A stretch of DNA of 64,000 bases, from the NCBI GenBank assembly GCA_951812305.1, contig CATOSB010000004.1:124001-188000 (forward strand), in the 5' to 3' direction. How positions within the stretch are numbered: position 1 is the stretch's first letter; each line of letters opens with the position of its first letter. Below the pieces are notes generated by a model. The model did not search any database and was not told the DNA's origin. It saw nothing but the letters and a program-made list of their open reading frames with translations. Made by a program: the position numbers and the translations under genes. This DNA is from an uncultured Paracoccaceae bacterium (GTDB lineage: Bacteria; Pseudomonadota; Alphaproteobacteria; Rhodobacterales; Rhodobacteraceae). Shown one piece after another: positions 53,647 through 64,000 of the stretch.

Positions 53647-54816
53647 ATACCAACGGCTTGATCAATTGACCGTTGCCCATTCTCTGGTCGTTATTGAGGT
53701 TATGCGCTGCGGGTCATTTTCGAAGAAGTTCCAGGCGTCTGCGCATTTGTCGAGGATCTGCTCGTAGGTATCGAACACGGTGATGGCCAGCTTGTTGGAG
53801 CGCAGATAGGCCCAGACATTTTCCATCGGGTTGAGTTCGGGCGCATAGGGGGGCAGCTTCAGGAGCGTTATGTTGTCTGGCACCAAGAGCCCCTTGGCTC
53901 CGTGCCACCCCGCGCCATCTGTGACCAGGAGCGCATGAGAACCGGGTGCGATTGTTTTTGAGACCTCGTCGAGATGCAGGCCCATCGCCTCTGTGTTAAC
54001 ATAAGGCAGGATCAGCCCAGCTGCGGCACCACGTGCCGGACAGGCAGCGCCAAATACGTAGCTCCATTTGTAGCGGGTATCCCGGGGCGCACGTGGGCGG
54101 GTTCCCCGCTTCGCCCAGACACGGGTGAGTGTTCCCTGCTGGCCCACCCGTGCTTCGTCCTGGAACCATATTTCCAGTGGCTTTCCTTTCGCCCGTTCAG
54201 TCAAAATGTCGGCTACGATGCTGGCAAAGTTTTTTTTAAATGCAGTCTGTGCCACTGGGTCGGCGTTGGGATGTTCGGGGCGGACCGACAGCCTGCGAAA
54301 GCCCAGTTGAACCAAATAACTACCTACTGTGCGTTCGTGGAGCTTGATCTCGAACTCCGCCTCAATGCGCCGGGCAAGATCGGCGCGACGCCAGCGAACC
54401 ACACCATCGCGGGCCGGATCAGGGCCAGCCTCCACCCAGACCGCAAGCTGCGCTATCTGCTCCGGCGACAATCGAGGTTTCGCGCCGCCACCCCCACGAT
54501 CTGACAGCCCGTCAGGACCTTCGACATTGTATCGATGGACCCAGTCTCGAAGGGTTTGGCGATCCATCCCGCAACTCTGGGCAGCAACCTTGCGCGACGA
54601 CCCTTCAAGCACCAGAGCAATCGCCAAAAGCCGACGTGCTACTTTGCCGTTCGACGCGCGACCGGCTAAAGCGCGCAACTCGTGCACCGTGAAATCATCG
54701 CGCAAAACCGGAACCGCGGCACCCATATCTCCCTCCCTCTCTGGACAGAAACAGTGAGTCACATACCGAACAATTTGGGAATCCAAAAAGCGAGTCAAAT
54801 CATCCCGCCGTTGGTA
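53647..54816 (-). mobile_element. IS630-family element, copy C (1170 bp)
   Basis: Apparently identical to copy A, with ends TACCAACGG/CCGTTGGTA and TA at both borders. It is inserted between glyS and the PPDK-like gene, about 70 bases before the latter's start, so it replaces whatever promoter lay there. Confidence 0.93.
53662..54726 (-). CDS. IS630-family transposase (copy C)
   Basis: This is a 354-residue protein, the same as copy A (MGAAVPVLRDDF.., IWFQDEARVGQ, PYAPELNPMENVWAYL). Identity with copy A suggests recent movement. Confidence 0.93.
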   Translation of the reverse strand: MGAAVPVLRDDFTVHELRALAGRASNGKVARRLLAIALVLEGSSRKVAAQSCGMDRQTLRDWVHRYNVEGPDGLSDRGGGGAKPRLSPEQIAQLAVWVEAGPDPARDGVVRWRRADLARRIEAEFEIKLHERTVGSYLVQLGFRRLSVRPEHPNADPVAQTAFKKNFASIVADILTERAKGKPLEIWFQDEARVGQQGTLTRVWAKRGTRPRAPRDTRYKWSYVFGAACPARGAAAGLILPYVNTEAMGLHLDEVSKTIAPGSHALLVTDGAGWHGAKGLLVPDNITLLKLPPYAPELNPMENVWAYLRSNKLAITVFDTYEQILDKCADAWNFFENDPQRITSITTREWATVN

Positions 54817-54888
54817 TAATTCGTTACATTTCTGTTGCATGACCGTCGCCCAACGCTATCATGCCGCGACACAGCGAAAGGCGCTGCG

Positions 54889-57444
54889 GTGCAGAAAATT
54901 GTCACGCTCAAGCCCTATTCCCTGATCACGCCCACCGCGTCGATCAGCACCGGGACGCATGGCGGGCGGGCGAAATGCCTGCAGCGCCTGATCCGGCTTG
55001 ACCTGCCCGTGCCCACCACCGTCGCGCTCAGCTTTGAAACCGTGCATCAGATCGCGTCAGGTCAGTTGCCCGACACGGGCTCAATTCTCAACGCGTTCGA
55101 CCCCGGCACATTGTTTTCAGTTCGTCCCTCCAGTGCTGATCCCGACTGGGGTGGCCCCAGCGCCGTTTTGAACGTGGGCATGAACGATGCCCGCCATGCG
55201 GAGATGATCGAAACGCATGGTGAAACAGCTGCCACCGCGCTTTATCTGCGCTTCGTGCAATCCTATGCGGTCCATGTCGCGCGGCTCGACCCGGATATGT
55301 TTCTCGCGCCATCCGAGCCGAATGCCGAGGCGCTCCGCACGGCGCTGGAGAATTACGCCGACGAAACCGGCGAACCCTTCCCGCAGGACACGGCCGCGCA
55401 ACTTGGTGAAGTTCTGCGCTCAATGGCCCGCGCATGGGAAGGCACCTCGGCACGTCTTTTGCGTCAGGCCAAAGGCGCGCCAGCGGATGCCGGACTGGGA
55501 TTGGTGGTGCAGAACATGGCGCTGGGCGTGGGTCAGGATGAATCCGGCTCCGGTGTCATTCAATTCGTTTCTTCGCAGACGGGTCAGTCGCAGATTGTTG
55601 GTCGCTATCTCAGCCAAAGTCAGGGTCGCGATGCCCTGAAACAGGCCAAAGGCGCGCTTTTTCTGACCAAAGATGCGCGCGGCCCGTCCTTGGAAGATCT
55701 CGCGCCCGATATTTTTGCTCAGCTACAGGGATTCGGTGCGACCTGCCGCCAGAAGCTGTGCGAAGAAATGCAGATCGAATTCACCATCGACGCCGGGAAA
55801 CTTTATGTTCTCGATGCGATCAGGATCCAGCGCACCAGCCGTGCAGCCCTTCAGGTTGCGGTCGCGTTGGCCGAAGACGAGATCATACCGCGCGAGGACG
55901 CCGTGCTTCGCGTCGAACCGCGCGCGCTGTCTGAACTCTTGCATCCACAGGTCGACCCCGCTGCGTCGCGGGACCTGATTGCCAATGGCATCGCCGCCAG
56001 CCCGGGCGCTGCCGTGGGTCGCATCGTCTTTTCTTCTGCTGCCGCGCAGGCCAGCGCTGCGCGGGGCGAGCCGTGCATTCTTGTGCGCCGTGAAACCCAG
56101 CCCGAAGACATTCGCGGGATGCACGCCGCAAACGGTGTGCTGACAGAGCGCGGCGGGCAGACCAGCCACGCCGCCGTAATTGCACGCGGTATCGGCACGC
56201 CCTGCGTGGTCGGCACCCAAGGCATCGAGATCACCCATAGCCGCAAGAAACTGGTTGTCGCAGATGGCCGCAGCTTCACCGAGGGCGATCTGATCACGCT
56301 TGATGGCGCGACGGGTGAGGTGCTGGCCGGCAGTGTCCCGATGCAGCAGCCTGAGCTTGGTGATGCCTTTCAGACGCTTCTGAACTGGGCAGATGAGGCG
56401 CGCGATATTGGCATCCGTGCCAACGCCGACACCCCGGCAGAGGCGCGGATGGCGGATGCCTTCGCCGCCGAAGGCATCGGTCTCTGCCGGACAGAGCACA
56501 TGTTCTACGACCAAGACCGCCTGACCGTGATGCGCGAGATGATTTTCGCCGACAGCGCCGAAGATCGTCAGGCTACGCTCGACCAGCTCTTGCCGATGCA
56601 GCGGGCCGACTTTCTGGATCTCTTCATCATCATGGCCGGCAAACCCGTCTGCATCCGTCTGTTCGATCCGCCCCTGCACGAGTTTCTTCCCAAGGAACGC
56701 GAGGATATGCGCGATCTGGCCGAAAGCCTAGATTTGCCCATTGCCGAGGTCACATCGCGCGTCGACCAATTGTCAGAATTCAACCCGATGCTTGGAATGC
56801 GTGGCGTGCGCCTTGGGATCACGGTGCCGGAAATTTATGACATGCAGGCCCGCGCGATTTTTGAGGCCGCCATTGCCGCAGGCGAACAGGGCGCACCGAT
56901 CGTCCCTGAGATTATGATCCCGCTGGTCAGCGCCAAGCGCGAGGTTGAACTCGTCAAAGCCCGCATCGATGCGGTTGCCGCAGCGGTTCGCATCGAATCC
57001 GGCGTCGAATTTGATTATCGCATCGGCGTTATGGTCGAAACGCCGCGCGCCTGTTTGCGCGCCGACGAAATTGCCCAACATTCCGCCTTCCTGAGTTTCG
57101 GCACAAACGACCTGACGCAGATGACCTATGGCCTGTCGCGCGACGATGCCGGGCGGTTCATGTCGGACTATGTCAAACAGGGTGTCTACGCAGAAGACCC
57201 GTTCCACATCCTCGACAAGGACGGCGTGGGAGAGCTTTTGCAGATCGCAGCCGAACGGGGGAAGAAATCAAGCCCCGGAATCACCATGTCGATTTGTGGC
57301 GAACATGGCGGCAACGCCGAATCAATTGCGTTTTGCCGCGAGGCTGGGTTTGACTATGTCTCCTGCTCACCGTTCCGGGTCCCTGTCGCCCGGCTTGCGG
57401 CGGCCCATTTGTCCATACGTGATGCCTTGACGGCAGATCGATAG
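54889..57444 (+). CDS. pyruvate phosphate dikinase-like PEP-utilizing enzyme
   Basis: This is an 851-residue protein from a GTG (VQKIVTLKPYS). The N-terminal nucleotide-binding part has LFSVRPSSADPDWGGPSAVL where PPDKs have a MPGMMDT segment. The swivelling domain has the phosphohistidine motif GGQTSHAAVIARG. The C-terminal PEP-binding barrel has GLCRTEHMF, FLSFGTNDLTQMTYG and the catalytic Cys in SICGEHGG. The divergent N-terminus makes the exact reaction (ATP/phosphate-dependent PEP-pyruvate conversion) uncertain. IS630 copy C lies just upstream. Confidence 0.8.
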   Translation: MQKIVTLKPYSLITPTASISTGTHGGRAKCLQRLIRLDLPVPTTVALSFETVHQIASGQLPDTGSILNAFDPGTLFSVRPSSADPDWGGPSAVLNVGMNDARHAEMIETHGETAATALYLRFVQSYAVHVARLDPDMFLAPSEPNAEALRTALENYADETGEPFPQDTAAQLGEVLRSMARAWEGTSARLLRQAKGAPADAGLGLVVQNMALGVGQDESGSGVIQFVSSQTGQSQIVGRYLSQSQGRDALKQAKGALFLTKDARGPSLEDLAPDIFAQLQGFGATCRQKLCEEMQIEFTIDAGKLYVLDAIRIQRTSRAALQVAVALAEDEIIPREDAVLRVEPRALSELLHPQVDPAASRDLIANGIAASPGAAVGRIVFSSAAAQASAARGEPCILVRRETQPEDIRGMHAANGVLTERGGQTSHAAVIARGIGTPCVVGTQGIEITHSRKKLVVADGRSFTEGDLITLDGATGEVLAGSVPMQQPELGDAFQTLLNWADEARDIGIRANADTPAEARMADAFAAEGIGLCRTEHMFYDQDRLTVMREMIFADSAEDRQATLDQLLPMQRADFLDLFIIMAGKPVCIRLFDPPLHEFLPKEREDMRDLAESLDLPIAEVTSRVDQLSEFNPMLGMRGVRLGITVPEIYDMQARAIFEAAIAAGEQGAPIVPEIMIPLVSAKREVELVKARIDAVAAAVRIESGVEFDYRIGVMVETPRACLRADEIAQHSAFLSFGTNDLTQMTYGLSRDDAGRFMSDYVKQGVYAEDPFHILDKDGVGELLQIAAERGKKSSPGITMSICGEHGGNAESIAFCREAGFDYVSCSPFRVPVARLAAAHLSIRDALTADR

Positions 57445-57598
57445 AAAATTGTTATTTTACAAATAGATAAAGCGCCGTGAAATTTGTACATAATATGCGA
57501 TTTCGCTTGCATTTTGGTCACAGACATTTGCAGCACTGTCGCCCCGACTCGACTCAATTCCAAAAATCGGCCTAGGTTCGGCGCGTTTTAGCGGCTTT

Positions 57599-57612
57599 GC
57601 CACATTTGTGGC
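57599..57612. promoter_or_regulatory. 14-bp palindrome upstream of the cell wall hydrolase gene
   Basis: GCCACA-TT-TGTGGC lies 13 bases before the ATG. It could be an operator or a leader hairpin over the ribosome site. Only the symmetry is seen. Confidence 0.3.
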
Positions 57613-57625
57613 GCGCCTGGGGGAC

Positions 57626-58354
57626 ATGATGAGACTGTTGGGAATGCTTGTTTTGGCTAGCGCTGTTGCGCTGTCCGGCTTGTCCGGACAGGCGCGCGCC
57701 GATGTCATATTGTCTCAATCCGACGACCCCACTGTCATTCTTGACGAACAGTTGGAACGGCTTTTGAGCCGTGAACACGTGGCGATTGGAAAGCTGAAAG
57801 CCGCACGTCTGGAAAGACTGAGCAGCCTGCCAACGAATGGTAAATTCGAGAAAGCAGCACTTGGTGTGAACTATTCCCGCGCTTGGATTGATGCACAGCC
57901 CGTCGCAAATGGCGGCGAAAGCTGGCGGTGTCTCTCAGAGGCTCTGTATTTTGAAGCGCGCGGCGAAAGTGTCCAGGGCCAGTTCGCTGTGGCCGAGGTC
58001 ATCCTCAACCGCGTCGATTCCCGCAATTTCCCGAATTCTGTTTGCGGCGTGATCAATCAGGGCACTGGCCGCAAATTTCAATGCCAGTTCACTTATACCT
58101 GCGACGGCCACGCCGAGAAAATTCACGAACGCGCCGCCTATAACCGCGTTGGCAAGATCGCGAAGATCATGATTGCCGGGGCTGCGCGTCCGTTGACGAA
58201 CGGGGCCACGCATTATCATACCACGGCGGTGCGCCCAGCGTGGTCGCGGAAATTCCGCCACACCGCCAAGATCGGCGTGCACCATTTCTATCGTATGGGT
58301 GGTGAAGTCGTGGCGCGGCGCCGTAACGCGCAGTCGCAGATCAAGCTGCGTTAG
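57626..58354 (+). CDS. SleB-type cell wall hydrolase
   Basis: This is a 242-residue secreted protein. The signal peptide MMRLLGMLVLASAVALSGLSGQARA is followed by a coiled linker and the Hydrolase_2 domain: CLSEALYFEARGESVQGQ with the catalytic Glu, VAEVILNRVDSRNFPNSVCGVINQ and FTYTCDGHAE. It probably cleaves peptidoglycan in the periplasm. The start chosen is the one directly before the signal sequence. Confidence 0.88.
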   Translation: MMRLLGMLVLASAVALSGLSGQARADVILSQSDDPTVILDEQLERLLSREHVAIGKLKAARLERLSSLPTNGKFEKAALGVNYSRAWIDAQPVANGGESWRCLSEALYFEARGESVQGQFAVAEVILNRVDSRNFPNSVCGVINQGTGRKFQCQFTYTCDGHAEKIHERAAYNRVGKIAKIMIAGAARPLTNGATHYHTTAVRPAWSRKFRHTAKIGVHHFYRMGGEVVARRRNAQSQIKLR

Positions 58355-58385
58355 GGCGGTTCCTCGGGGCTGCTTTCAGTTGGTG

Positions 58386-58582
58386 TTGGCCTGAAGGGGA
58401 CGTGGCCGGCCTGCACCCACGCGCGGAATCAAGACGCAGGCGCCGCGCGATCGCCTGCCCGTCCGGCGGGCTGGCGATTTGTTGAGGCAAGGCGCAAGCT
58501 TTTGAACTTCTGCGGACTTGGCTGGGATAAACGGGCCAACAGCAAGGTTGGATCGCCATTCCACGGGCAGGCAATCGCGCGC
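58386..58582. repeat. about 200-bp MITE-like repeat, copy 2
   Basis: Corresponds to 13426-13630, with the same TTGGCCTGAAG and GCGCGGAATCAAG blocks and the core bounded by CGCGCGATCGCCTGCCCGT and ACGGGCAGGCAATCGCGCG (58445-58581). It lies between the hydrolase gene and folB. The sequence between the blocks has diverged, so the two copies are not recent. Confidence 0.7.
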
Positions 58583-58725
58583 CTTGTCAGTTGGTTTGCG
58601 AATGGCAGCTCAAGGCCAAAACCCACTGCTCAAATGCGAACAGAACCCGGTCGCTGGCGACAACGCCCCCTTTTTTGTTGCCTTCCAACGGTGTATTGCC
58701 CTTCTGTCCGGGTGAGGAAACGCTG

Positions 58726-59640
58726 ATGAGCGCCGACATAAGACTGGCATTTGAGCATCCAGAAGAGCGCGCAGCGGCCACTGCGACGGCAGATCCGCGC
58801 GACAGGATTTCACTGCGTGACCATATCGTTGAGGTCGAAATTGGCGCGTTTCAGGCCGAACGCGGCACAACACAGCGGATCTGCTTCAACATCGTGGTTG
58901 AAGTCGTTCCACTGTCCGGCCCTATCGATGATGATGTCGACCGCATCCTCAGTTACGACCGCCTGACTGAGGCCATCGCGCATGAACTTGCCGAAGAGCG
59001 CCTGAACCTGCTGGAAACGCTGGCCGAACGCGTGGCTGACCGCATATTGCTGGAACCACAGGCGCGGCGCGTTTTCGTACGGATAGAGAAACTTGATCGC
59101 GGCCCCGGTGCTTTGGGCGTGGAGATTGCGCGCTCTCGCAGCGGGGCAGAACTGGCGCCTGTGGATGCGGAGGAAGAGGACACGCCGCACCCGTTGATCG
59201 TGTTCTTCACAAATGACTCCATTCACGACGACCGCCTTTCGGCACTGATCGACCGGTTGGCGGAAAGTGGTGCGCCTTTGATTTTCTGTGTCGGCCACAA
59301 TCCCCAGCCCGCCCCGACATCAGCGATATCCGGCGCGCAACGGCGCATTAACCTTTTGGCAATCGAACAGAACGCATGGGTGATGGCAGGTCGCGATGAA
59401 CGCTGCGTTGTTGTCGGCACACGCACCGAACTCGACTGGGCCATGAAGAACGGCCAGATCTCTGTCTGGGCGCCGTCCAAGATTGTCCTGGACAGCGTCG
59501 AACACCCCGATGTTGGCCCAAGTGATGCGCGCGGTCTGGCGCTTTGGTTCGCAAAAGAAATGAATGCGCATTCTTTTGCGACGGTCGGCATTTCCGCCCC
59601 GGAATGCGACGTGCTGGAAACGCAGGAAATCGCCCTTTGA
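58726..59640 (+). CDS. folB: dihydroneopterin aldolase with extra C-terminal domain
   Basis: This is a 304-residue protein from MSADIRLAFEHPEERA. Residues about 27-140 are FolB: ISLRDHIVEVEIGAFQAERG, RILSYDRLTEAI, LNLLETLAERVADRIL and VRIEKLDRGPGALGVEI. About 150 further residues follow (PLIVFFTNDSIHDDRLSALI.., LLAIEQNAWVMAGRDERCVV), not needed for aldolase activity and unassigned. It feeds pterin to FolP, whose start overlaps its stop. Confidence 0.85.
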   Translation: MSADIRLAFEHPEERAAATATADPRDRISLRDHIVEVEIGAFQAERGTTQRICFNIVVEVVPLSGPIDDDVDRILSYDRLTEAIAHELAEERLNLLETLAERVADRILLEPQARRVFVRIEKLDRGPGALGVEIARSRSGAELAPVDAEEEDTPHPLIVFFTNDSIHDDRLSALIDRLAESGAPLIFCVGHNPQPAPTSAISGAQRRINLLAIEQNAWVMAGRDERCVVVGTRTELDWAMKNGQISVWAPSKIVLDSVEHPDVGPSDARGLALWFAKEMNAHSFATVGISAPECDVLETQEIAL

Positions 59641-60491
59641 AATCGCTTTGCGGATTGTCCTTGGCCGAACCGCTGGTGATGGGCATCGTCAATGTCACGC
59701 CAGACAGTTTTTCTGACGGCGGCGACCGTCTTGATGCGTCGCGTGCCGCCGCAGACGCCTGCGCAATGGCAGCCTCCGGCGCTGATATTCTCGACATTGG
59801 CGGCGAAAGCACGCGACCGGGCGCCGATTTTGTTCCGGCAAAGGTCGAGATTGCCCGCGTGGTCCCCGTAATCGAAATGATCCGCGCCCAAGGTGTGACC
59901 GCGCCGATATCCATCGATACGCGCAAGGCGGCGGTTGCGGAGGCTGCGCTAAACGCCGGGGCGAGCATGATCAACGATGTCAGCGCCATGAACTATGATC
60001 CTGAAATCGCCCCGCTTGTCGCACGAACCGGCGTGCCGACCTGCCTTATGCACGCTCAGGGTGATCCAAAAACCATGCAGGACAGCCCACATTATTACGA
60101 TGTTGTTGCAGAAGTTTATGACTTCCTTGAAACGCACATTGGGCTTGCAGAGCATGCTGGTATCGCGCGGGACAACATCATTGCCGACCCCGGCATTGGT
60201 TTCGGCAAAACAAAAGATCACAACCTTATCCTTTTGAAAAACCTTTCGAAATTTGACGCCTTAGGTGTCCCGATTCTGCTCGGCGCCTCGCGAAAACGCT
60301 TCATCGGCACAATCGGAAACGCGCCCGAACCCAAAGACCGGTTGCCCGGTTCACTGGCCGTTGCGCTTCATGCGGCGGCAAACGGCGCAAGCATTTTACG
60401 TGTGCATGATGTAGTGGAAACACGTCAGGCACTTGATTTATGGTTGGCCATGAACGGGCAGGTTGGGGCAGGTAACAATGGCAGATCGTAA
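59637..60491 (+). CDS. folP: dihydropteroate synthase
   Basis: This is a 284-residue enzyme. The start is most likely the TTG at 59637 overlapping the folB stop (TTGA), because the protein reaches [17 protein letters not shown] soon after. Other motifs are [23 protein letters not shown] and [13 protein letters not shown], and [11 protein letters not shown]. It joins para-aminobenzoate to the pterin. It overlaps glmM by 14 bases. Confidence 0.94.
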   Translation: MKSLCGLSLAEPLVMGIVNVTPDSFSDGGDRLDASRAAADACAMAASGADILDIGGESTRPGADFVPAKVEIARVVPVIEMIRAQGVTAPISIDTRKAAVAEAALNAGASMINDVSAMNYDPEIAPLVARTGVPTCLMHAQGDPKTMQDSPHYYDVVAEVYDFLETHIGLAEHAGIARDNIIADPGIGFGKTKDHNLILLKNLSKFDALGVPILLGASRKRFIGTIGNAPEPKDRLPGSLAVALHAAANGASILRVHDVVETRQALDLWLAMNGQVGAGNNGRS

Positions 60492-61827
60492 ATTTTTCGG
60501 CACCGACGGTGTGCGCGGAAAGGCAAATACCGCGCCGATGACCGCAGATATGGTCCTGCGCCTTGGCGCGGCGGCAGGTCGGTTTTTTCGCCGCGACGGA
60601 CGCAACAACCACCGCGTTGTGATCGGCAAGGACACGCGTCTTTCCGGCTATATGCTTGAAAACGCACTGACCGCCGGTTTGACCTCGACCGGTATGAACG
60701 TGCTCCTTCTTGGGCCTGTGCCGACACCCGCCGTTGGATTGTTGACCAATTCCATGCGCGCCGATCTCGGGATCATGATTTCGGCCAGCCACAATCCCCA
60801 CCACGACAACGGCATCAAGTTCTTTGGCCCCGATGGGTACAAACTGTCCGATAGCGCCGAAGTCGAAATTGAGACTTTGCTGGAAGGCGGCGTGTCCCCT
60901 GCCGCGCCGGAAAATATCGGGCGCGCCAAACGGATCGATGATGGCCGCTTTCGTTACATGGAATACGCCAAAACCACGTTTCCCGCTGGTTTGCGGCTTG
61001 ATGGGCTGAAGGTCGTTATCGATTGTGCCAACGGCGCCGCCTATCGGACCGCGCCAGAGGTTCTGTGGGAGCTGGGGGCAGAGGTCATCCCTGTCGGCGT
61101 GTCCCCTAATGGTTTCAACATAAACGAGAATTGCGGATCCACCAGCATCGGTCAGGCCGCCGAAAAAGTGCGTGAAACTGGCGCGGATGTCGGTATTTGC
61201 CTGGATGGCGACGCCGACCGCGTGATGATCCTCGATGAAACGGGTGCGGTTGCGGACGGCGATCAGATCATGGCGCTTCTCGCGGCGCGCTGGGCAGAAG
61301 CCGGGCGGCTTTCCGGCAACGCCCTTGTTGCGACTGTCATGTCTAATCTCGGGCTGGAGCGGTTTTTGAGCGACCGTTCAATTAATCTCGAACGCACGCC
61401 GGTTGGTGACCGCTATGTCGTTGAAAGAATGCGGGAAAAGAAGCTTAATCTTGGCGGCGAGCAGTCCGGGCATATCGTGATGACGGATTACGCGACCACC
61501 GGCGATGGGCTGATTGCAGGCCTGCAATTCCTTGCCGCGATGGTGGAAACCGATCAGCCTGCCTCCGCGCTGCGTCAGCAGTTCAACAAAGTGCCGCAAC
61601 TGTTGAAGAACGTACGCTACAGCAACGGACAGGACCCGCTGAGCGTGGCATCAGTGAAAACCGCGATTTCGGATGCGGAAACCCAGCTGAATGGCACTGG
61701 TCGTTTGTTGATCCGAAAATCCGGGACCGAGCCGCTCATTCGTGTGATGGCGGAATGCGAAGACGAAGGGCTATTGGCGCAGGTCGTCGATGGTATTGTG
61801 GCCGAGGTTGAAACGGCAGCCGGATAG
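60478..61827 (+). CDS. glmM: phosphoglucosamine mutase
   Basis: This is a 449-residue protein beginning [17 protein letters not shown]. The phosphoserine loop [17 protein letters not shown], the metal loop [13 protein letters not shown], the sugar loop GGEQSGHIV and the phosphate-binding [14 protein letters not shown] are all present. It converts glucosamine-6-P to glucosamine-1-P for peptidoglycan and LPS. The folB-folP-glmM order is common in the family. Confidence 0.97.
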   Translation: MADRKFFGTDGVRGKANTAPMTADMVLRLGAAAGRFFRRDGRNNHRVVIGKDTRLSGYMLENALTAGLTSTGMNVLLLGPVPTPAVGLLTNSMRADLGIMISASHNPHHDNGIKFFGPDGYKLSDSAEVEIETLLEGGVSPAAPENIGRAKRIDDGRFRYMEYAKTTFPAGLRLDGLKVVIDCANGAAYRTAPEVLWELGAEVIPVGVSPNGFNINENCGSTSIGQAAEKVRETGADVGICLDGDADRVMILDETGAVADGDQIMALLAARWAEAGRLSGNALVATVMSNLGLERFLSDRSINLERTPVGDRYVVERMREKKLNLGGEQSGHIVMTDYATTGDGLIAGLQFLAAMVETDQPASALRQQFNKVPQLLKNVRYSNGQDPLSVASVKTAISDAETQLNGTGRLLIRKSGTEPLIRVMAECEDEGLLAQVVDGIVAEVETAAG

Positions 61828-62157
61828 TCCCGCCTGAACTGGGCCCGAAATCTTTGAAAGATTCCGGACCGATTTCTTGCGAGGGGTCTCTGCAAATCCC
61901 GCTCCTCGCGCCAATCACCTCGTCTTCCGGTTCTCGCGACAGCCTAACGCCATACCCGTCCAAGCTTGTCTCGGGCAGCGGCCGACATCCCCTCAGAGGG
62001 CGCTTTTGCAACGTTGTCAAATGCTTGAACGCCAGCATTTAGTCGCTACCGCACCACAAATTTCAGCCGCACAAGGCGCCCTCCAGGCCGGTCGCTGCCC
62101 TGTCGATCCGTCACGGTAGTCGTTTTGACTAGGTCTCTTGAAAGAAAGCGGCATCGC
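61828..62157. other. intergenic region without recognised genes
   Basis: 330 bases between convergent glmM and the EamA gene. I see no coding frame with family features, no strong terminator and no repeat shared with the rest of the window. A small inverted segment (AATCTTTGAAAGATT, 61849-61863) follows glmM and may help end transcription. Confidence 0.5.
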
Positions 62158-63072
62158 TTAGGTCGCGAACAACCGCTTTAACGCGCCATACTGGCTCAGC
62201 CCAACGCCACCCAAAATCAACGTCAGAGCCCACAACAGGCTTGGCGGCAACGGCTCCGACAAGAATATCCAGCCCAGAACCACCGCCCAAAGCGGCACCA
62301 TATAGTTGGTCAGGCTCATAAATGTCGGCCCTGCTGTGCGAATGACCTGTACACGCAGAAAATTCGCGGTTGCAGTTGGGATCAATCCTAAAATGACCAA
62401 CCAGAACAACGTTTTACCGTCTATCGTGGTCGGAATCCCTTCTGCAGCAATTGCGGCTGGTACCACCAGCATCGCCCCGATCGCCAGCAATACGCCGGAC
62501 AACCCGATGGGATCCACGGGCGGCAAACGGCGCATGAAAACCGAACTCACTGCGTAACACCCCGCCGCCGCCAACACAGCGACACGGCCCGGGGCCTCGC
62601 GAACATCGCCGGACGCCTCAAATGCATCGCCCCCGATCAGCACCACGATTCCGATGAATCCGATCACAAAACCCAGCGCCTTGCGCCAGCTCAATTGCTC
62701 TCCTGCGATCAGAAAATGCGCCAGCGGCAGAACCATCAGGGCAACGGACGCCATCGACACGCCGGTGAATCCGGCCGTCACATATTGCTGGCCCCACGAA
62801 ATCAGCATGAAGGGCAGGGCGGAACTCAAGGCCCCAACGATCAAGAGATTAACCAACTCCGCGCGGGTCAATGGCCGCTCAAACAAGCGCCCACCGCGCA
62901 ACCGCCAAACACCCAGCGTCAAAACGGCCGCCAGAACGATCCGCGCGCTGGCCAGCCAGAACGGTGTGATGCCCTGCAGCGCCAGTTCAATCACCGGAAA
63001 TGTCGCGCCCCAGACGATGCCAAGGGCTGCGATCATGATCCAGCTGGTACGGTCAATCCTGATCTCAGCCAT
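62158..63072 (-). CDS. EamA/DMT-family transporter
   Basis: This is a 304-residue membrane protein with ten predicted helices in two EamA repeats. Hallmarks are IMIAALGIVWGATFPVIELAL, ALSSALPFMLISWGQQY, the second-repeat LVILGLIPTATANFL and MSLTNYMVPLWAVVLGWIFLSEPL. Such exporters move metabolites or amino acids; the substrate cannot be told. Confidence 0.9.
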   Translation of the reverse strand: MAEIRIDRTSWIMIAALGIVWGATFPVIELALQGITPFWLASARIVLAAVLTLGVWRLRGGRLFERPLTRAELVNLLIVGALSSALPFMLISWGQQYVTAGFTGVSMASVALMVLPLAHFLIAGEQLSWRKALGFVIGFIGIVVLIGGDAFEASGDVREAPGRVAVLAAAGCYAVSSVFMRRLPPVDPIGLSGVLLAIGAMLVVPAAIAAEGIPTTIDGKTLFWLVILGLIPTATANFLRVQVIRTAGPTFMSLTNYMVPLWAVVLGWIFLSEPLPPSLLWALTLILGGVGLSQYGALKRLFAT

Positions 63073-63168
63073 GTCTTGTCCGCCAAACAGAAAGGCGCGG
63101 CAACCAGCACCGCGCCTTTAGAATTGCTTCGGTGAGCCGAGCGTACCCCGGCCCATCCCGTTCGCAAG

Positions 63169-63999
<831 letters not shown>

Positions 64000-64000
64000 G

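Overview
The window looks like a chromosome segment of a marine alphaproteobacterium of the Rhodobacteraceae (roseobacter group). Supporting signs are a TAXI-type fused TRAP transporter, an HpsN-like dehydrogenase, DUF6446 and HlyU-type small proteins, the gene orders dnaG-rpoD, nrdR-ribD and folB-folP-glmM, and a cluster of GANTC (CcrM-type) sites in front of rpoD. Base composition is moderately GC-rich with long housekeeping genes. No rRNA, tRNA or CRISPR array was seen.

Layout. 0-2.4 kb: the end of ettA, then an IS256-family element flanked by gene debris. 2.4-6.5 kb: small housekeeping genes (DUF2938, YdcH/DUF465, two tandem cold-shock genes, a phosphohistidine-phosphatase-like lipoprotein, small membrane proteins, an SRAP protein lacking the usual Cys2) and a MarR regulator. 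6.6-13.4 kb: a catabolic cluster divergent from marR, with a TAXI binding protein (frameshifted), a fused TRAP permease, an alpha/beta hydrolase, an HpsN-like dehydrogenase and a zinc alcohol dehydrogenase. This suggests uptake and oxidation of a small polyol or sulfonate such as dihydroxypropanesulfonate. 13.4-19.4 kb: the dnaG-rpoD operon, split by an IS66 element. 19.4-25.6 kb: small proteins and a glycosyltransferase interrupted by an IS256 element that itself holds two IS630 elements. 25.6-31.3 kb: yjbQ, nrdR-ribD, and the convergent nusB-ribH-ribBA-hypothetical-ribE group (riboflavin). 31.5-44.5 kb: a Kdo-linked capsule export locus (kpsS, kpsD, kpsC), split by about 8.4 kb of nested insertion sequences. 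44.5-47.6 kb: an H-NOX / HNOBA-GGDEF pair (nitric-oxide to cyclic-di-GMP signalling), hit by an IS110/IS1111-type element inside the GGDEF gene and by IS66 just upstream of the H-NOX gene. 49.3-57.4 kb: glycosyltransferase, DUF6446, FkbM methyltransferase, glyS, a third IS630-type copy and a PPDK-like enzyme. 57.6-64 kb: SleB-type hydrolase, folB-folP-glmM, an EamA transporter and the 3' part of ilvC.

The dominant theme is insertion-sequence traffic. Many elements can be bounded to the base by inverted repeats and target duplications. In the capsule locus an IS630 gene is broken by (a) an IS256 that carries an ISAzo13-type element and (b) an IS982-type element. The IS982 element contains a divergent 146-codon passenger gene, has been tandemly duplicated, and was then hit by an IS4-type element. 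The passenger-carrying IS982 element is the best candidate for something undescribed.
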